Source: an uncultured Propionibacteriaceae bacterium
GTDB lineage: Bacteria; Actinomycetota; Actinomycetes; Propionibacteriales; Propionibacteriaceae
Assembly (NCBI GenBank): GCA_937988865.1
Contig: CALKHV010000095.1
Span: 1 to 14,014, forward strand
Direction: 5' to 3'
Length of the DNA stretch: 14,014 nucleotides
Shown piece by piece: positions 1 to 7,688 of the stretch. The stretch's first letter is position 1, and each line of letters starts with the position of its first letter. Under the pieces are notes generated by a model. It did no database searches, was not told where the DNA came from, and worked only from the letters and a program-made list of their open reading frames with translations. The position numbers and the translations under genes were made by a program.

Positions 1-2
1 CC

Positions 3-917
3 GACCTGCTCGACATCTCCCGCCGCGAGCACCCCAACGCACGGGCTCGCACCGCGGCGGCAGACCTCGAAGCCGGTCTCAGGCAACTGCCGCTCGCCTC
101 GGGGGAGAATGCGCTGCGGGCGTCCGGCGAGGTCAGCGTCCTGGCGCGCCTTCGCGGGCGGGACGTGGACATCCTGGTCGTCGACCAGGGCCCGGGCATC
201 CCGGACGGATGGGTCGGCACCCTCTTCACGCCGGGCTGGAGCGGCACCGGAGGATCCGAGCTGGGGCTCTCCCTGGCCCGCAGGGTCGCGCGGCCGCCGC
301 CCCCGGTCGAATCCCCCGGACAGAGCGTCCAGTTCACCGAACAGATGAAGGGCTTCGTCGCCCTCGGCGAGACCGACCCGCTGGAGGGGTGGAATCAGGC
401 CAGGCTCCTGGGCCAGCGGTTCATGTTCGAGCTCACCATCGAGGTGCCGGACGTCGACAGCTTCCTCACCGACGGCGACCACCCGGGGACCGCGGAAGGG
501 TATGTCCGCTGCGAATTGCTCGGCGGGAAACTGGCCGTGGAGCGGGGCTGGTTCAACCTGTTCGTGACGAGCGCCGAATCCGGCACCCGCGAGATGCGCT
601 ATCGCCTCTGGTTCCACGACGCCGCGGGTGCCCCGGTGACGATGTACGGGGTCAAGCACGTCCATGACGACCCGGGGCTCGACGTCTGGCGCGACACGTC
701 GACGCTCAGGATCACGCTCCTGCGTGGTCACGTCCCGCCCGACGTCGCCGGCACCACGATCGGCGCAGGGATCCTGCGCATCCTCCCCCGCGACTTCGCG
801 AAGCAACTCACCACGTTCCGCGCCCCGGGGCAGGGCGGCATGGCATCGCTCGCCCGGTTCGGCGAGTTCTTCGGCCGCTCGCTCCGCGACGTCTACCTTC
901 CCCCGTCCCGCCCCTGA
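3..917 (+). CDS. Chimeric ORF: histidine kinase ATPase end fused to a GMC-oxidoreductase-linked domain (5' partial)
   Basis: The frame is open from base 3 to the TGA at 915-917, so the start lies outside the window; the GTG at 165 is internal and has no good Shine-Dalgarno. The first part, to about base 293, reads as the ATPase domain of a sensor histidine kinase. It has a possible N-box remnant (ENALRAS), a G1-box DQGPGIP at about 183-203, then LFTPGWSGTGGSELGLSLARRVA, the G2-box and following helix. Where the kinase should continue (R-H-G-G), homology changes to PPPPVESPGQSVQFTEQMKG and then to about 200 residues ending in FGEFFGRSLRDVY. I recognise this second part as the domain that in other bacteria lies between a GMC (cholesterol-oxidase-like) flavoprotein and an alpha/beta hydrolase. 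The hydrolase is the next gene, 9 bases downstream, which supports that reading. The flavoprotein itself is absent. The ORF is probably a non-functional fusion or an assembly join. Confidence 0.6.
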   Translation, partial: DLLDISRREHPNARARTAAADLEAGLRQLPLASGENALRASGEVSVLARLRGRDVDILVVDQGPGIPDGWVGTLFTPGWSGTGGSELGLSLARRVARPPPPVESPGQSVQFTEQMKGFVALGETDPLEGWNQARLLGQRFMFELTIEVPDVDSFLTDGDHPGTAEGYVRCELLGGKLAVERGWFNLFVTSAESGTREMRYRLWFHDAAGAPVTMYGVKHVHDDPGLDVWRDTSTLRITLLRGHVPPDVAGTTIGAGILRILPRDFAKQLTTFRAPGQGGMASLARFGEFFGRSLRDVYLPPSRP

Positions 918-922
918 GGAGG
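916..922 (+). promoter_or_regulatory. Shine-Dalgarno GAGGAGG
   Basis: GAGGAGG overlaps the stop codon of the upstream ORF and lies 4 bases before the GTG at 927. It fixes that GTG as the hydrolase start and suggests the two genes are translated from one message. Confidence 0.8.
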
Positions 923-926
923 CGCC

Positions 927-2024
927 GTGACCAGCGAGACTGACTTCTTCACCGCCGACGACGGCACGCCGCTCACCCTCATCCGCGTCCGGGCCACGGA
1001 GAAGCCCGCCAAGGGGCCGGTCCTGTTGGTGCACGGGGCCGGCGTCCGGGCCGAGATCTTCCGTCCCCCGGTGGAGCGGACGCTCGTCGACGACCTCGTC
1101 GAGAACGGGTACGACGTCTGGCTGCTCAACTGGCGGGCGTCCATCGACCTCGACCCCGTGCCCTGGACGCTGGACGATGCGGCCGCCAACGACCATCCGG
1201 CGGCCGTCCGTCACGTCGACGAGCAGACGGGTGCCACCTCGATCAAGGCGATCGTCCACTGCCAGGGCTCGACGTCGTTCTGCATGAGCGCGGTGGCGGG
1301 CCTGATTCCCGAGGTCGACACGATCGTGAGCAACGCCGTCTCGCTGCACCCGGTGATCCCCGCGTTCGCCCGATTCAAGATCGGGGCGATGCGCCCGGTG
1401 ATGCAGCAACTCACCGCCTACCTCAACCCCGCCTGGGGCGACGGCCCCGATTCCGCGTTCTCGCGGGTCACCCGTGGTGTCGTCATGGCCACCCACCGGG
1501 AGTGCGACAACCCGGTGTGCCGGATGGTCAGCTTCACCTACGGCTCCGGGCGTCCGGCCCTGTGGTCGCACGAGAACCTCAACGACGCCACGCACGACTG
1601 GATCCGCGGGGAGTTCGCCAGGGTGCCCATGAGCTTCTTCGCGCAGATGGGGGCCTGCGTCAAGGCAGGTCAGTTGGTCTCGGTGTCGAAGCGGCCGGGC
1701 ATCCTGCCCACCTTCGCGGACGCCGCCCCCCGCACCGACGCGCGGTTCGCCCTCTTCACCGGCGCCGACAACCGCTGCTTCCTCCCCGAGAGTCAGGAAC
1801 GCACGTTCAGCTTCCTGCAGAAGCATCGACCCGGGGTGGACTCACTCCACGTCATCCCCGGGTACGGCCACCTCGACATCTTCCTCGGCAAGGACGCGGC
1901 GCGCGACGTCTTCCCGCTCATCCGGGCCGAACTTGATCGACCTCTTCAACCAGGACCTCCCCGCCATCGGGCCGACCCATCGACAGGAGCCACGCGGCGT
2001 CGTGGGCCGAGATCGAAGCCCTGA
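927..2024 (+). CDS. Alpha/beta hydrolase, GMC-oxidoreductase-associated, apparent Cys nucleophile, aberrant C-terminus
   Basis: This is an alpha/beta hydrolase fold protein of 365 residues as read. PVLLVHGAGV (residues 31-40) is the HG oxyanion loop. IVHCQGS (109-115) sits where the nucleophile elbow belongs, and aligning it with G-x-Nu-x-G places Cys112 as the nucleophile, as in dienelactone hydrolases and PHA synthases. TGADNRCF (Asp281) and PGYGHLD (His315) complete a plausible triad. Homologues occur fused to, or beside, GMC oxidoreductases acting on sterol-like or other hydrophobic alcohols, so a lipophilic ester or lactone substrate is inferred. No signal peptide is visible. Family-like sequence ends near DVFPLIRAELDR (about residue 338, base 1940). 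The last 27 or so residues are Arg/Pro-rich and overlap an azoreductase remnant read in other frames, so the native C-terminus seems to have been lost or extended at a junction. The catalytic core looks whole. Confidence 0.8.
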   Translation: MTSETDFFTADDGTPLTLIRVRATEKPAKGPVLLVHGAGVRAEIFRPPVERTLVDDLVENGYDVWLLNWRASIDLDPVPWTLDDAAANDHPAAVRHVDEQTGATSIKAIVHCQGSTSFCMSAVAGLIPEVDTIVSNAVSLHPVIPAFARFKIGAMRPVMQQLTAYLNPAWGDGPDSAFSRVTRGVVMATHRECDNPVCRMVSFTYGSGRPALWSHENLNDATHDWIRGEFARVPMSFFAQMGACVKAGQLVSVSKRPGILPTFADAAPRTDARFALFTGADNRCFLPESQERTFSFLQKHRPGVDSLHVIPGYGHLDIFLGKDAARDVFPLIRAELDRPLQPGPPRHRADPSTGATRRRGPRSKP

Positions 2025-2100
2025 TCGACGACGGGGTCAGGCCGTCCCCCTGGTGCACGGCAAGAAGATGATCGTGGTGTCGGCGCGCGGCGGAGACTTA
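1927..2100 (+). pseudogene. Remnant of FMN-dependent NADH-azoreductase / quinone reductase family gene
   Basis: Three short stretches, in the order expected for the azoreductase flavodoxin-like fold, appear in alternating frames. LIDLFNQDLPAIGP (from base 1933, frame 1) matches the D-L-W-x-x-x-L-P segment near the N-terminus. SWAEIEALIDDGV (about 2000-2038, frame 2) matches the helix before the P-M-W-N-F motif. LVHGKKMIVVSARGGD (2050-2097, frame 1) matches the G-K-K strand and R-G-G loop. The N-terminus, the PMWNF loop and the C-terminus are missing, so at least two internal deletions with frame changes are needed. No product is possible. The 5' end lies inside the 3' end of the alpha/beta hydrolase, so the two genes were joined here. 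The family call rests on short motifs and should be read as probable. Confidence 0.45.
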
Positions 2101-2112
2101 CCGCGCCGCCCC

Positions 2113-2155
2113 TGGGGCTCCAGCCCCAACACTGTGACGCACCCCGGCACGGGGT
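2113..2155 (+). terminator. Two GC-rich hairpins downstream of the hydrolase
   Basis: TGGGGC-TCCA-GCCCCA (2113-2128) and ACCCCG-GCA-CGGGGT (2141-2155) form adjacent 6-bp stems. Neither has a following T run, so they are terminator-like structures typical of GC-rich genomes rather than proven intrinsic terminators. The 250 bases between the hydrolase stop and the next start hold these hairpins and the azoreductase remnant and no other gene. Confidence 0.35.
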
Positions 2156-2191
2156 TCTGCCCGGTGGATCGCAACCACCCTGACCCGTGCC

Positions 2192-2245
2192 GGACACTCC
2201 CCTCAGGTGTCCCTTGTGCCATGCTCGATGGGAGCCGGTGACAAC
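2192..2245 (+). promoter_or_regulatory. Leader of the PEP-binding protein gene: hairpin and weak promoter-like sequence
   Basis: GGACAC (2192-2197) pairs with GTGTCC (2207-2212) around a 9-base loop. It is followed by TTGTGC (2214-2219) and, 19 bases later, TGACAA (2239-2244), a weak -35/-10-like pair about 30 bases before the ATG at 2274. The spacing is not ideal. I list it because this gap must hold the promoter if the gene is not co-transcribed with the hydrolase. Confidence 0.25.
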
Positions 2246-2273
2246 ACCTGCTCCACCGGTCGAGGGGGCACAC

Positions 2274-4841
2274 ATGGACGCCCGCAGGGCCAGCACCGGA
2301 ATCCTCGGTCTCGACCAGGCCATCGACGGCCTGCGCATCGGTGACAACGTCGTGTGGCACTGCACCAGCCTCGACGACTTCGCCCACGTGCTCCAGCCGT
2401 TCCTGACCGCAGCGAGGCGCGATGGACGCCGACTCGTCTACGTCCGCTTCGCCGACCATGCCGCCCTCGTCAGTGGGGACGACGTCGAGGTTCACACCCT
2501 CGACCCCCACGAGGGGTTCGAGCCGTTCGCGGTCGGCGTCCACGAACTGGTCGCGCGCGAGGGGCGCGAGGCCTTCTACGTGTTCGACTCCCTCGCGTCC
2601 CTCCTGGACGCGTGGCACTCCGACCTGATGGTCATGAACTTCTTCAAGGTCACCTGCCCGTTCCTGTTCCGGCTCGACACGATCGCCTACTTCCCGTTGC
2701 TGCGCGACCAGACCACGGCGGCCACGGTGGCCGGCATCCGCCAGACCACCCAGGTGCTGCTCGACCTGAACGTGGTCGGCGGCGAGACGTACGTCCAGCC
2801 ACTCAAGGTCGACGGCCGTCATTCGGCGACCATGTTCTTCCCCCACCTCGTCAACGACGACTCCGCCACCCCGGTCACCTCGAGCGAGGCCTCGGCCCGC
2901 CTGTCGACGACCCGGGGACGCGGGCGACGGCGTCCCGATCACTGGGAGCGCCTCGTCGACGACGCCTTCGACGCCCTCGACGGTGACGCGGACGCCCAGT
3001 CACGCGCCCACGCCCTGCTGGCCGACGCCTTGCTCGGCCCCGACGACGGTCGCATGGCCGAGCTCGCCCGTCACCACCTGACGCTGGCCGACCTGCTCGT
3101 CGTGGCGTCCCGACTCATCGGCACCGGGCACGTGGGCGGCAAGGCCGTCGGCATGCTGACCGCCCGTGCGATCCTCGCCCACGTCGCCGACGACCGCTTC
3201 ACCCCGCACCTCGAACCGCACGACTCCTTCCACATCGGCGCGGACGTCTTCTACACCTACCTGGTCACGAACGGCTGGTGGCAGCACCGGCTCGACCAGC
3301 GCTCCCCGGACGCCTTCCTCTCGGCCGGCGCCGACCTCCACGCCCTGCTCCCGAGCGGCCACTTCCCGACGACCATCCTTGAGCAGTTCCTGCGCATGCT
3401 CGAGCACTTCGGGCAGGCCCCGATCATCGTGCGGTCGAGCTCGCTGCTCGAGGACAACTTCGGCAACGCCTTCGCCGGCAAGTACGACAGCTTCTTCCTC
3501 GCCAACCAGGGCACCCCGGACGAACGCCTCGCGGCGCTCGAGGGCGCGGTGCGCGCGGTGTACGCGTCCGCGATGAGTGAGGACGCCCTCAGGTATCGCC
3601 AGGTGCGTGGTCTCTCGACCGCCGACGAGCAGATGGCCATCCTCGTCCAGCGCGTGTCGGGCGACCACCACGGCCCCCTCTTCTTCCCGCACGCGGCCGG
3701 GGTGGGCAATTCGTCCAATCTCTACACGTGGGACGCGACCATGGACGCCGAGGCCGGCATGCTCCGGCTCGTCTTCGGTCTCGGCACCCGAGCCGTCGAC
3801 CGGACGCAGGCCGACCACGCCCGCATCGTCGCCCTTGATGAACCGCTGCGCGGGCGCCTGTCCGACCCCGACGACCTGTCGGCGTTCAGTCAGCGACGCG
3901 TCGACGTGCTCGACCTGCCCCACAACACCTTCGCGACCGTGCGTCTCGACGACCTGCTCGGCAGCGACATCCGCGCCGACTGGTCGCTGTTCACCAGCCC
4001 CGACTCCGCAGCCCTGCGTCGGCTGGCCGAGCGGGGTCGGACGACGGCGAAACCCCTGGTCGTGGCCGACTTCCGGGGGCTCCTGGGGGGCACGGCGTTC
4101 CCGACGGTGATGCGCGACGTCCTGGGGACGCTGGCAGCCGCGTACGACTACCCGGTCGACGTCGAGTTCACGGTGAACGTCACGGCGTCCGGTGAGCCGC
4201 GCATCAACCTCGTGCAGTGCCGTCCGCTCCAGACCCGGGGGCTGGGCGCACCCGTGGCGATGCCCGAGGTGGCGGACGCCGACGGCGTCCTGTTCGCCAC
4301 CCACGGCGACTTCATGGGCGGCAACGTGCGGCTGCCGCTGCAGTACGTCGTCACGGTGCGTCCGGCGGCCTACCTCGGGCTCGGTACGTCCGAACGCCAC
4401 GGCGTCGCCCGGTTGGTGGGAGCCGTCAACCGAGCACTGGCGGGCCGGTCGTTCCTCTTGATGGGCCCCGGACGCTGGGGCACGACGACCGAGGCCCTCG
4501 GCGTCCCGGCCCGGTTCGCCGAGATCAACCACGCGACCGCCATCGTCGAGGCGACCTACGCCGAAGGCGGATTCCGGCCCGAGCTCAGCTACGGCAGCCA
4601 CTTCTTCCAGGACCTCGTCGAAACCGGCATCTTCTACGCGGCCGTGTTCGATGAGCGGGCAGGCGTGCTCTTCCATCCCACCCTCGCCGTGGGGCAGCCG
4701 AACCTGCTCACGTCCCTCGTGCCGGACGCGGAACCGGGCCTCGCGGACGTGGTCCACGTGGCCCGGTTCGACGACCTCGAGTTGTGCTCCGATGTCATCA
4801 GCCAGCGCGTGGTGTGCGCGCCGGCGTCCGCCCTCAGATGA
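2274..4841 (+). CDS. PEP/pyruvate-binding (PPDK N-terminal) domain protein with degenerate KaiC-like N-terminus
   Basis: ATG at 2274 follows GAGGGGG (2262-2268) by 5 bases and gives 855 residues; the frame is open further upstream, but that part is not conserved-looking. Residues 7-200 resemble a RecA/KaiC-type fold (STGILGLDQAIDGLRIGDNVVW; the Walker-B-like strand FYVFDSLASLLDAW at 101-114), but the Walker A GxxGxGKT is lacking. Residues about 280-655 are the ATP-grasp-type nucleotide-binding domain of pyruvate phosphate dikinase and PEP synthase: GGKAVGM (288-294), IVRSSSLLED (385-394), FGLGTRAVDR (501-510) and DVEFTVN with INLVQCRPLQ (629-653). A conserved-looking C-terminal region follows (LLMGPGRWGTTTEALGV, about 728-744; GSHFFQDLVE, 774-783). 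The phosphohistidine swivelling domain and TIM-barrel PEP domain are absent, so complete PEP synthesis is not expected from this chain; a partner or a different phosphotransfer or sensory role is likely. It converges on gdhA with an 8-base overlap. Confidence 0.8.
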   Translation: MDARRASTGILGLDQAIDGLRIGDNVVWHCTSLDDFAHVLQPFLTAARRDGRRLVYVRFADHAALVSGDDVEVHTLDPHEGFEPFAVGVHELVAREGREAFYVFDSLASLLDAWHSDLMVMNFFKVTCPFLFRLDTIAYFPLLRDQTTAATVAGIRQTTQVLLDLNVVGGETYVQPLKVDGRHSATMFFPHLVNDDSATPVTSSEASARLSTTRGRGRRRPDHWERLVDDAFDALDGDADAQSRAHALLADALLGPDDGRMAELARHHLTLADLLVVASRLIGTGHVGGKAVGMLTARAILAHVADDRFTPHLEPHDSFHIGADVFYTYLVTNGWWQHRLDQRSPDAFLSAGADLHALLPSGHFPTTILEQFLRMLEHFGQAPIIVRSSSLLEDNFGNAFAGKYDSFFLANQGTPDERLAALEGAVRAVYASAMSEDALRYRQVRGLSTADEQMAILVQRVSGDHHGPLFFPHAAGVGNSSNLYTWDATMDAEAGMLRLVFGLGTRAVDRTQADHARIVALDEPLRGRLSDPDDLSAFSQRRVDVLDLPHNTFATVRLDDLLGSDIRADWSLFTSPDSAALRRLAERGRTTAKPLVVADFRGLLGGTAFPTVMRDVLGTLAAAYDYPVDVEFTVNVTASGEPRINLVQCRPLQTRGLGAPVAMPEVADADGVLFATHGDFMGGNVRLPLQYVVTVRPAAYLGLGTSERHGVARLVGAVNRALAGRSFLLMGPGRWGTTTEALGVPARFAEINHATAIVEATYAEGGFRPELSYGSHFFQDLVETGIFYAAVFDERAGVLFHPTLAVGQPNLLTSLVPDAEPGLADVVHVARFDDLELCSDVISQRVVCAPASALR

Positions 4842-6177
4842 TGCCGAGAGCCATCATCGCGTCGGCGACGCGTGTGAAGCCGGTGATGTTGGCACCCAGC
4901 ACGTAGTCGCCGGGTGCGCCGTACTCCTCGGCGGTCTCGTAGCAGGACTGGTGGATTCCCACCATGATCTCGTGCAGGCGCTGCTCGGTGTGGTCGAAGC
5001 TCCACGAGTCGCGGGACGCGTTCTGCTGCATTTCGAGGGCCGAGGTGGCGACCCCCCCGGCGTTGGCGGCCTTGCCGGGAGCGAACCGGACGCCGTGTTG
5101 CGTGAATTCCCGGATCGCCTGCGGCGTCGAGGGCATGTTGGCACCCTCGGCCACGAGGGTGCAGCCATTCCTGATCAGGCTCTGCGCGCCGGCGAGATTG
5201 AGCTCGTTCTGGGTTGCGCAGGGCAGCGCGATGTCGCAGGGAACGTCCCAGATCTGTCCGTCGGCCACAAATCGGGCGCCCGGGTTGGCGTCCGCGTATT
5301 CGCTGATCCGCCCCCGGCGGATCTCCTTGATCTCCTGCATCTGGGCCAGGTCGATGCCCGACTCGTCGACGATGTAGCCGCCCGAATCAGACATCGCCAC
5401 CACGGTTCCACCCAACTGGTGGGCCTTCTCGAGGGCGTAGATCGCGACATTGCCTGACCCCGAGACCACCACCCTCTTGCCGTCGAAGCTCTCACCCGTG
5501 AGTTTGAGCATCTCCTCGGCGAAGAAGACCGTGCCGTAGCCCGTCGCCTCGGTGCGGGCACGGGAGCCGCCCCACGTGAGGCCCTTGCCGGTGAGCACGC
5601 CCGACTCGTAGCGTCCGGTCAGCTTCTTGTACTGACCGAACATGTAGCCGATCTCGCGTCCACCCACACCGATGTCACCTGCGGGAACATCGATGTCGTG
5701 ACCGATGTGGCCCGACAGTTCGGTCATGAACGACTGGCAGAAGCGCATGATCTCGTTGTCGGACTTGCCCTTCGGGTCGAAGTCCGAGCCACCCTTGCCG
5801 CCGCCGATGGGCATGCCGGTCAGGGCGTTCTTGAAGATCTGCTCGAAACCGAGGAACTTGATGATGCCGAGGTAGACGCTGGGGTGGAATCGCAGCCCGC
5901 CCTTGTACGGGCCGAGCGCGCTGTTGAACTGGACGCGGAAGCCGCGATTGGTGTGCACCTTTCCACGATCGTCCTGCCAGTTCACCTTGAAGATGATCTG
6001 TCGATTGGGCTCGCAGATGCGCGGGATGATGCCGTACTCGACGTATTCGGGACGCTTGTCGACGACGGGGCCGAGTGATTCCAGGACTTCTCGGACGGCC
6101 TGGTGAAACTCGACTTCGCCGGGATTGCGGCGCACGACGATGTCGAACTCTTCTTGCAATGTTGGAGTGAGTTCCAT
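4834..6177 (-). CDS. gdhA: NADP-specific glutamate dehydrogenase
   Basis: Cytoplasmic, hexameric family-I glutamate dehydrogenase, 447 residues, which is the normal length. It makes L-glutamate from 2-oxoglutarate and ammonium. YKGGLRFHPSV (91-101) carries substrate-binding Lys92, PIGGGKGGSDFDPKG (123-137) carries catalytic Lys128, and PAGDIGVGGREIGY (165-178) carries Asp168. The Rossmann GSGNVA (240-245) and the following VVAMSDSGGYI, with Ser after the acidic position, fit NADP use. ATG at 6177 is preceded by GAAGGAAG (6189-6196 on the minus strand). The gene stands alone, with the beta-helix lipoprotein gene upstream on the same strand 132 bases away. The motif set is complete and nothing is odd apart from the 8-base convergent overlap with the PEP-binding gene. 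Confidence 0.97.
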   Translation of the reverse strand: MELTPTLQEEFDIVVRRNPGEVEFHQAVREVLESLGPVVDKRPEYVEYGIIPRICEPNRQIIFKVNWQDDRGKVHTNRGFRVQFNSALGPYKGGLRFHPSVYLGIIKFLGFEQIFKNALTGMPIGGGKGGSDFDPKGKSDNEIMRFCQSFMTELSGHIGHDIDVPAGDIGVGGREIGYMFGQYKKLTGRYESGVLTGKGLTWGGSRARTEATGYGTVFFAEEMLKLTGESFDGKRVVVSGSGNVAIYALEKAHQLGGTVVAMSDSGGYIVDESGIDLAQMQEIKEIRRGRISEYADANPGARFVADGQIWDVPCDIALPCATQNELNLAGAQSLIRNGCTLVAEGANMPSTPQAIREFTQHGVRFAPGKAANAGGVATSALEMQQNASRDSWSFDHTEQRLHEIMVGIHQSCYETAEEYGAPGDYVLGANITGFTRVADAMMALGII

Positions 6178-6309
6178 TGAGACTTCAACTTCCTTCGGTG
6201 ATCAACAGCTCCGTCGATCGGGCTCGTTTCGCAGCTTACGAAGTTGTTGGGGTCGCGGTGGCCGCGTCCCACGATGTATCCACTGGCCCGAGTTGTCGTG
6301 CGAGTCAGG
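6178..6309 (-). promoter_or_regulatory. gdhA upstream region
   Basis: This 132-base gap between the lipoprotein stop and the gdhA start must contain the gdhA promoter unless the two are co-transcribed. On the minus strand CACGAC, 16 bases, then TACATC is a weak promoter-like pair, and a strong Shine-Dalgarno GAAGGAAG occupies 6189-6196. No clear terminator with a T run is seen, so read-through from the lipoprotein gene is possible. Confidence 0.3.
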
Positions 6310-7287
6310 TCAGGGGCGCGGAACTGCCGATCCTCGCATCCCCTCGGCCGCGGGATCCACGAGGTAGTTGTCGCCCCACTCACTCCAGCCCGGGCCCTCC
6401 TGGACGTACGCAGGCCCATATCCCGTGCCCGAGAACCGGTTGTCGCGCGCCTCGACATTCGCGTAGGGGTACTGGGTCTGGTTGAGCCCCAACTGGTAGC
6501 CACCGCCCTCCAGGAGGTTGCGCTCCACCACGAGATTGTCGATGCGGCCCGACTGGGTCTGCACGAAAAGCGCCCCGGTGTCGTGCCCGGAGTCGCAGTC
6601 GAACCGGTTGTTCCGCACGACCACCCTGCGTCCGGGACGCTGGGACGCGTCGAAGTCGCGGATGGTGAATGCGTCCGAGTGGTTCCCGGACGCACCGTCG
6701 CCCCAGGCCACCAGCCCGGTCACCACGTTGTGCTCGATCAGGGCGTCCAGACTGGTTCCGGTGTTCATCAACGCGATGCCGCTGCCGAAGCCGTGGATGA
6801 GGTTGTTCGTCAGGGTGCCGATGCCGACGAAGGCGGTCGCCTCCGCGGCGGCCCGCGTGTCGAGCAGCGACCCGTCGATGTCGCTGTCGCGGATGGTGAC
6901 GGTCCTGGACGGAAACCGCAGCTCGGCCGTGTTGTAGTTCGTCGTCCCCAGGATCGGCAGGCCGGGACTGGCGGTGACGGGGCGGATGCAACTCCGCTCG
7001 ATCGTGATCCCCCCGGCGGCCAGGTTCAGCGGTGTCGTGATGAGGCGACCCGAGATGGTGGTGCCGGCCAGCACGGTCGACGGTCCCCAGTAGGTGGGCA
7101 GGTCGTCGCAGGACACGCCCACCGAGGCGAGCCCCACGTTGTCTGCCGTGAGGTCCCAGCCGGCCCGGGCCGCCGATGTCGCGGTCGGTTGCGGGGTCGG
7201 GGACGGCTGCGGTGCGCACCCGACGAGCAGCAGGGCGACCGCCAGGCCGACCAGGACGGGACGCACAGGCCCAGCCCGGTCAGCCAT
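6310..7287 (-). CDS. Secreted lipoprotein with right-handed parallel beta-helix fold
   Basis: 325 residues. The N-terminus is a lipoprotein signal peptide: positive MADRAGPVR, a hydrophobic stretch at 10-20, and lipobox LLVGC with Cys24 as the lipidated residue. A Pro/Thr-rich linker follows (PSPTPQPTATS). From about residue 50 the chain is a run of short beta-strand repeats typical of parallel beta-helix proteins: TISGRLITTPLNL, ITIERSCIRPV, VTIRDSDIDGS, NNLIHGFGSGIAL, IEHNVVTGL, VVVRNNRFDCD, LVVERNLLEGG and ARDNRFSG. N-N-x-[IFL] turns are frequent. Such folds bind or cut polysaccharides; I cannot place the catalytic residues, so a structural or carbohydrate-binding role is equally possible. 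The ATG overlaps the stop of the truncated asnB by 8 bases (ATGGCTGA), so the two were co-translated in an operon, which suggests a role in surface polysaccharide assembly. The gene itself appears intact. Confidence 0.8.
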   Translation of the reverse strand: MADRAGPVRPVLVGLAVALLLVGCAPQPSPTPQPTATSAARAGWDLTADNVGLASVGVSCDDLPTYWGPSTVLAGTTISGRLITTPLNLAAGGITIERSCIRPVTASPGLPILGTTNYNTAELRFPSRTVTIRDSDIDGSLLDTRAAAEATAFVGIGTLTNNLIHGFGSGIALMNTGTSLDALIEHNVVTGLVAWGDGASGNHSDAFTIRDFDASQRPGRRVVVRNNRFDCDSGHDTGALFVQTQSGRIDNLVVERNLLEGGGYQLGLNQTQYPYANVEARDNRFSGTGYGPAYVQEGPGWSEWGDNYLVDPAAEGMRGSAVPRP

Positions 7288-7681
7288 CCAGCCCGACCCC
7301 CCGGACGCAGACCTCGTGCCACACCTCGAGCGAGAGCAGCGTCCAGATCCGGTTCTCCTCGTTGTGGTGGCCGTCGGCGTGGCGATTCAGCAGCCGCTCG
7401 ACCGCAGCCCGGTCGAAGGTCGAGCCCACGAACGAGTCCGTGCCCGTGAGCCGGTCCCAGGCCGCGTCCCGAAGTCCCGTGCGGAACCAGGCGTCCAGCG
7501 GAACCCGGAAGCCGACCTTCCGGCGGTCGACGACGGCGTCCGGGAGGTAACGCCGCGCGACCTCTTTCAGCAACCACTTCGACACCCCGTGTCGCACCTT
7601 GAGGTCGCCCGGCAGGCCGAACGCGAACTCCACGAGCCGGTGGTCGAGCAGGGGTGGGCGGAGCTCCAGGGACGCGGCCAT
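7280..7681 (-). pseudogene. asnB: C-terminal fragment of glutamine-hydrolysing asparagine synthetase
   Basis: 133 residues match the end of AsnB-type asparagine synthetase: MAASLELRPPLLDHRLVEFA, then the LP-x-x-LK...KWLLK helix, RRKVGFRVPLDAWFR and the terminal helices with a late EVWHEV. Family members are about 600 residues with an N-terminal class II glutaminase domain and an ATP-pyrophosphatase domain with SGGxDS; both are missing. Homology stops exactly at the Met at base 7681: the residues expected just before it (D-R-M-S) are replaced by unrelated codons, and the DNA beyond belongs to nadE on the other strand. Single-domain AsnB paralogues of this kind often sit in exopolysaccharide clusters, which suits the lipoprotein gene behind it. 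The fragment cannot be active alone. Confidence 0.85.
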
Positions 7682-7688
7682 CCTGGAG
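7664..7688. repeat. 7-bp inverted repeat at the asnB/nadE junction
   Basis: CTCCAGG (7664-7670) and CCTGGAG (7682-7688) are perfect inverted copies separated by 11 bases. They straddle the point where both genes lose their homology. Short inverted repeats at a head-to-head join fit a fold-back or microhomology inversion, either in the cell or during amplification. Confidence 0.6.

Noticed and set aside
2060..2090. 15-base match GTGGTGTCGGCGCGC shared with about 11646-11660
   Set aside because: One short GC-rich match between unrelated contexts, without flanking similarity; chance is a sufficient explanation.
2187..2273. Upstream in-frame extension of the PEP-binding protein gene to 2187
   Set aside because: It adds a low-complexity stretch before a strong GAGGGGG-ATG at 2274, and the recognisable domain starts right after that ATG.
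3000..4757. Long minus-strand open frame antisense to the PEP-binding protein gene (585 codons)
   Set aside because: Val/Arg/Gly/His-rich mirror translation with no recognisable domain; the plus strand carries clear PPDK motifs.
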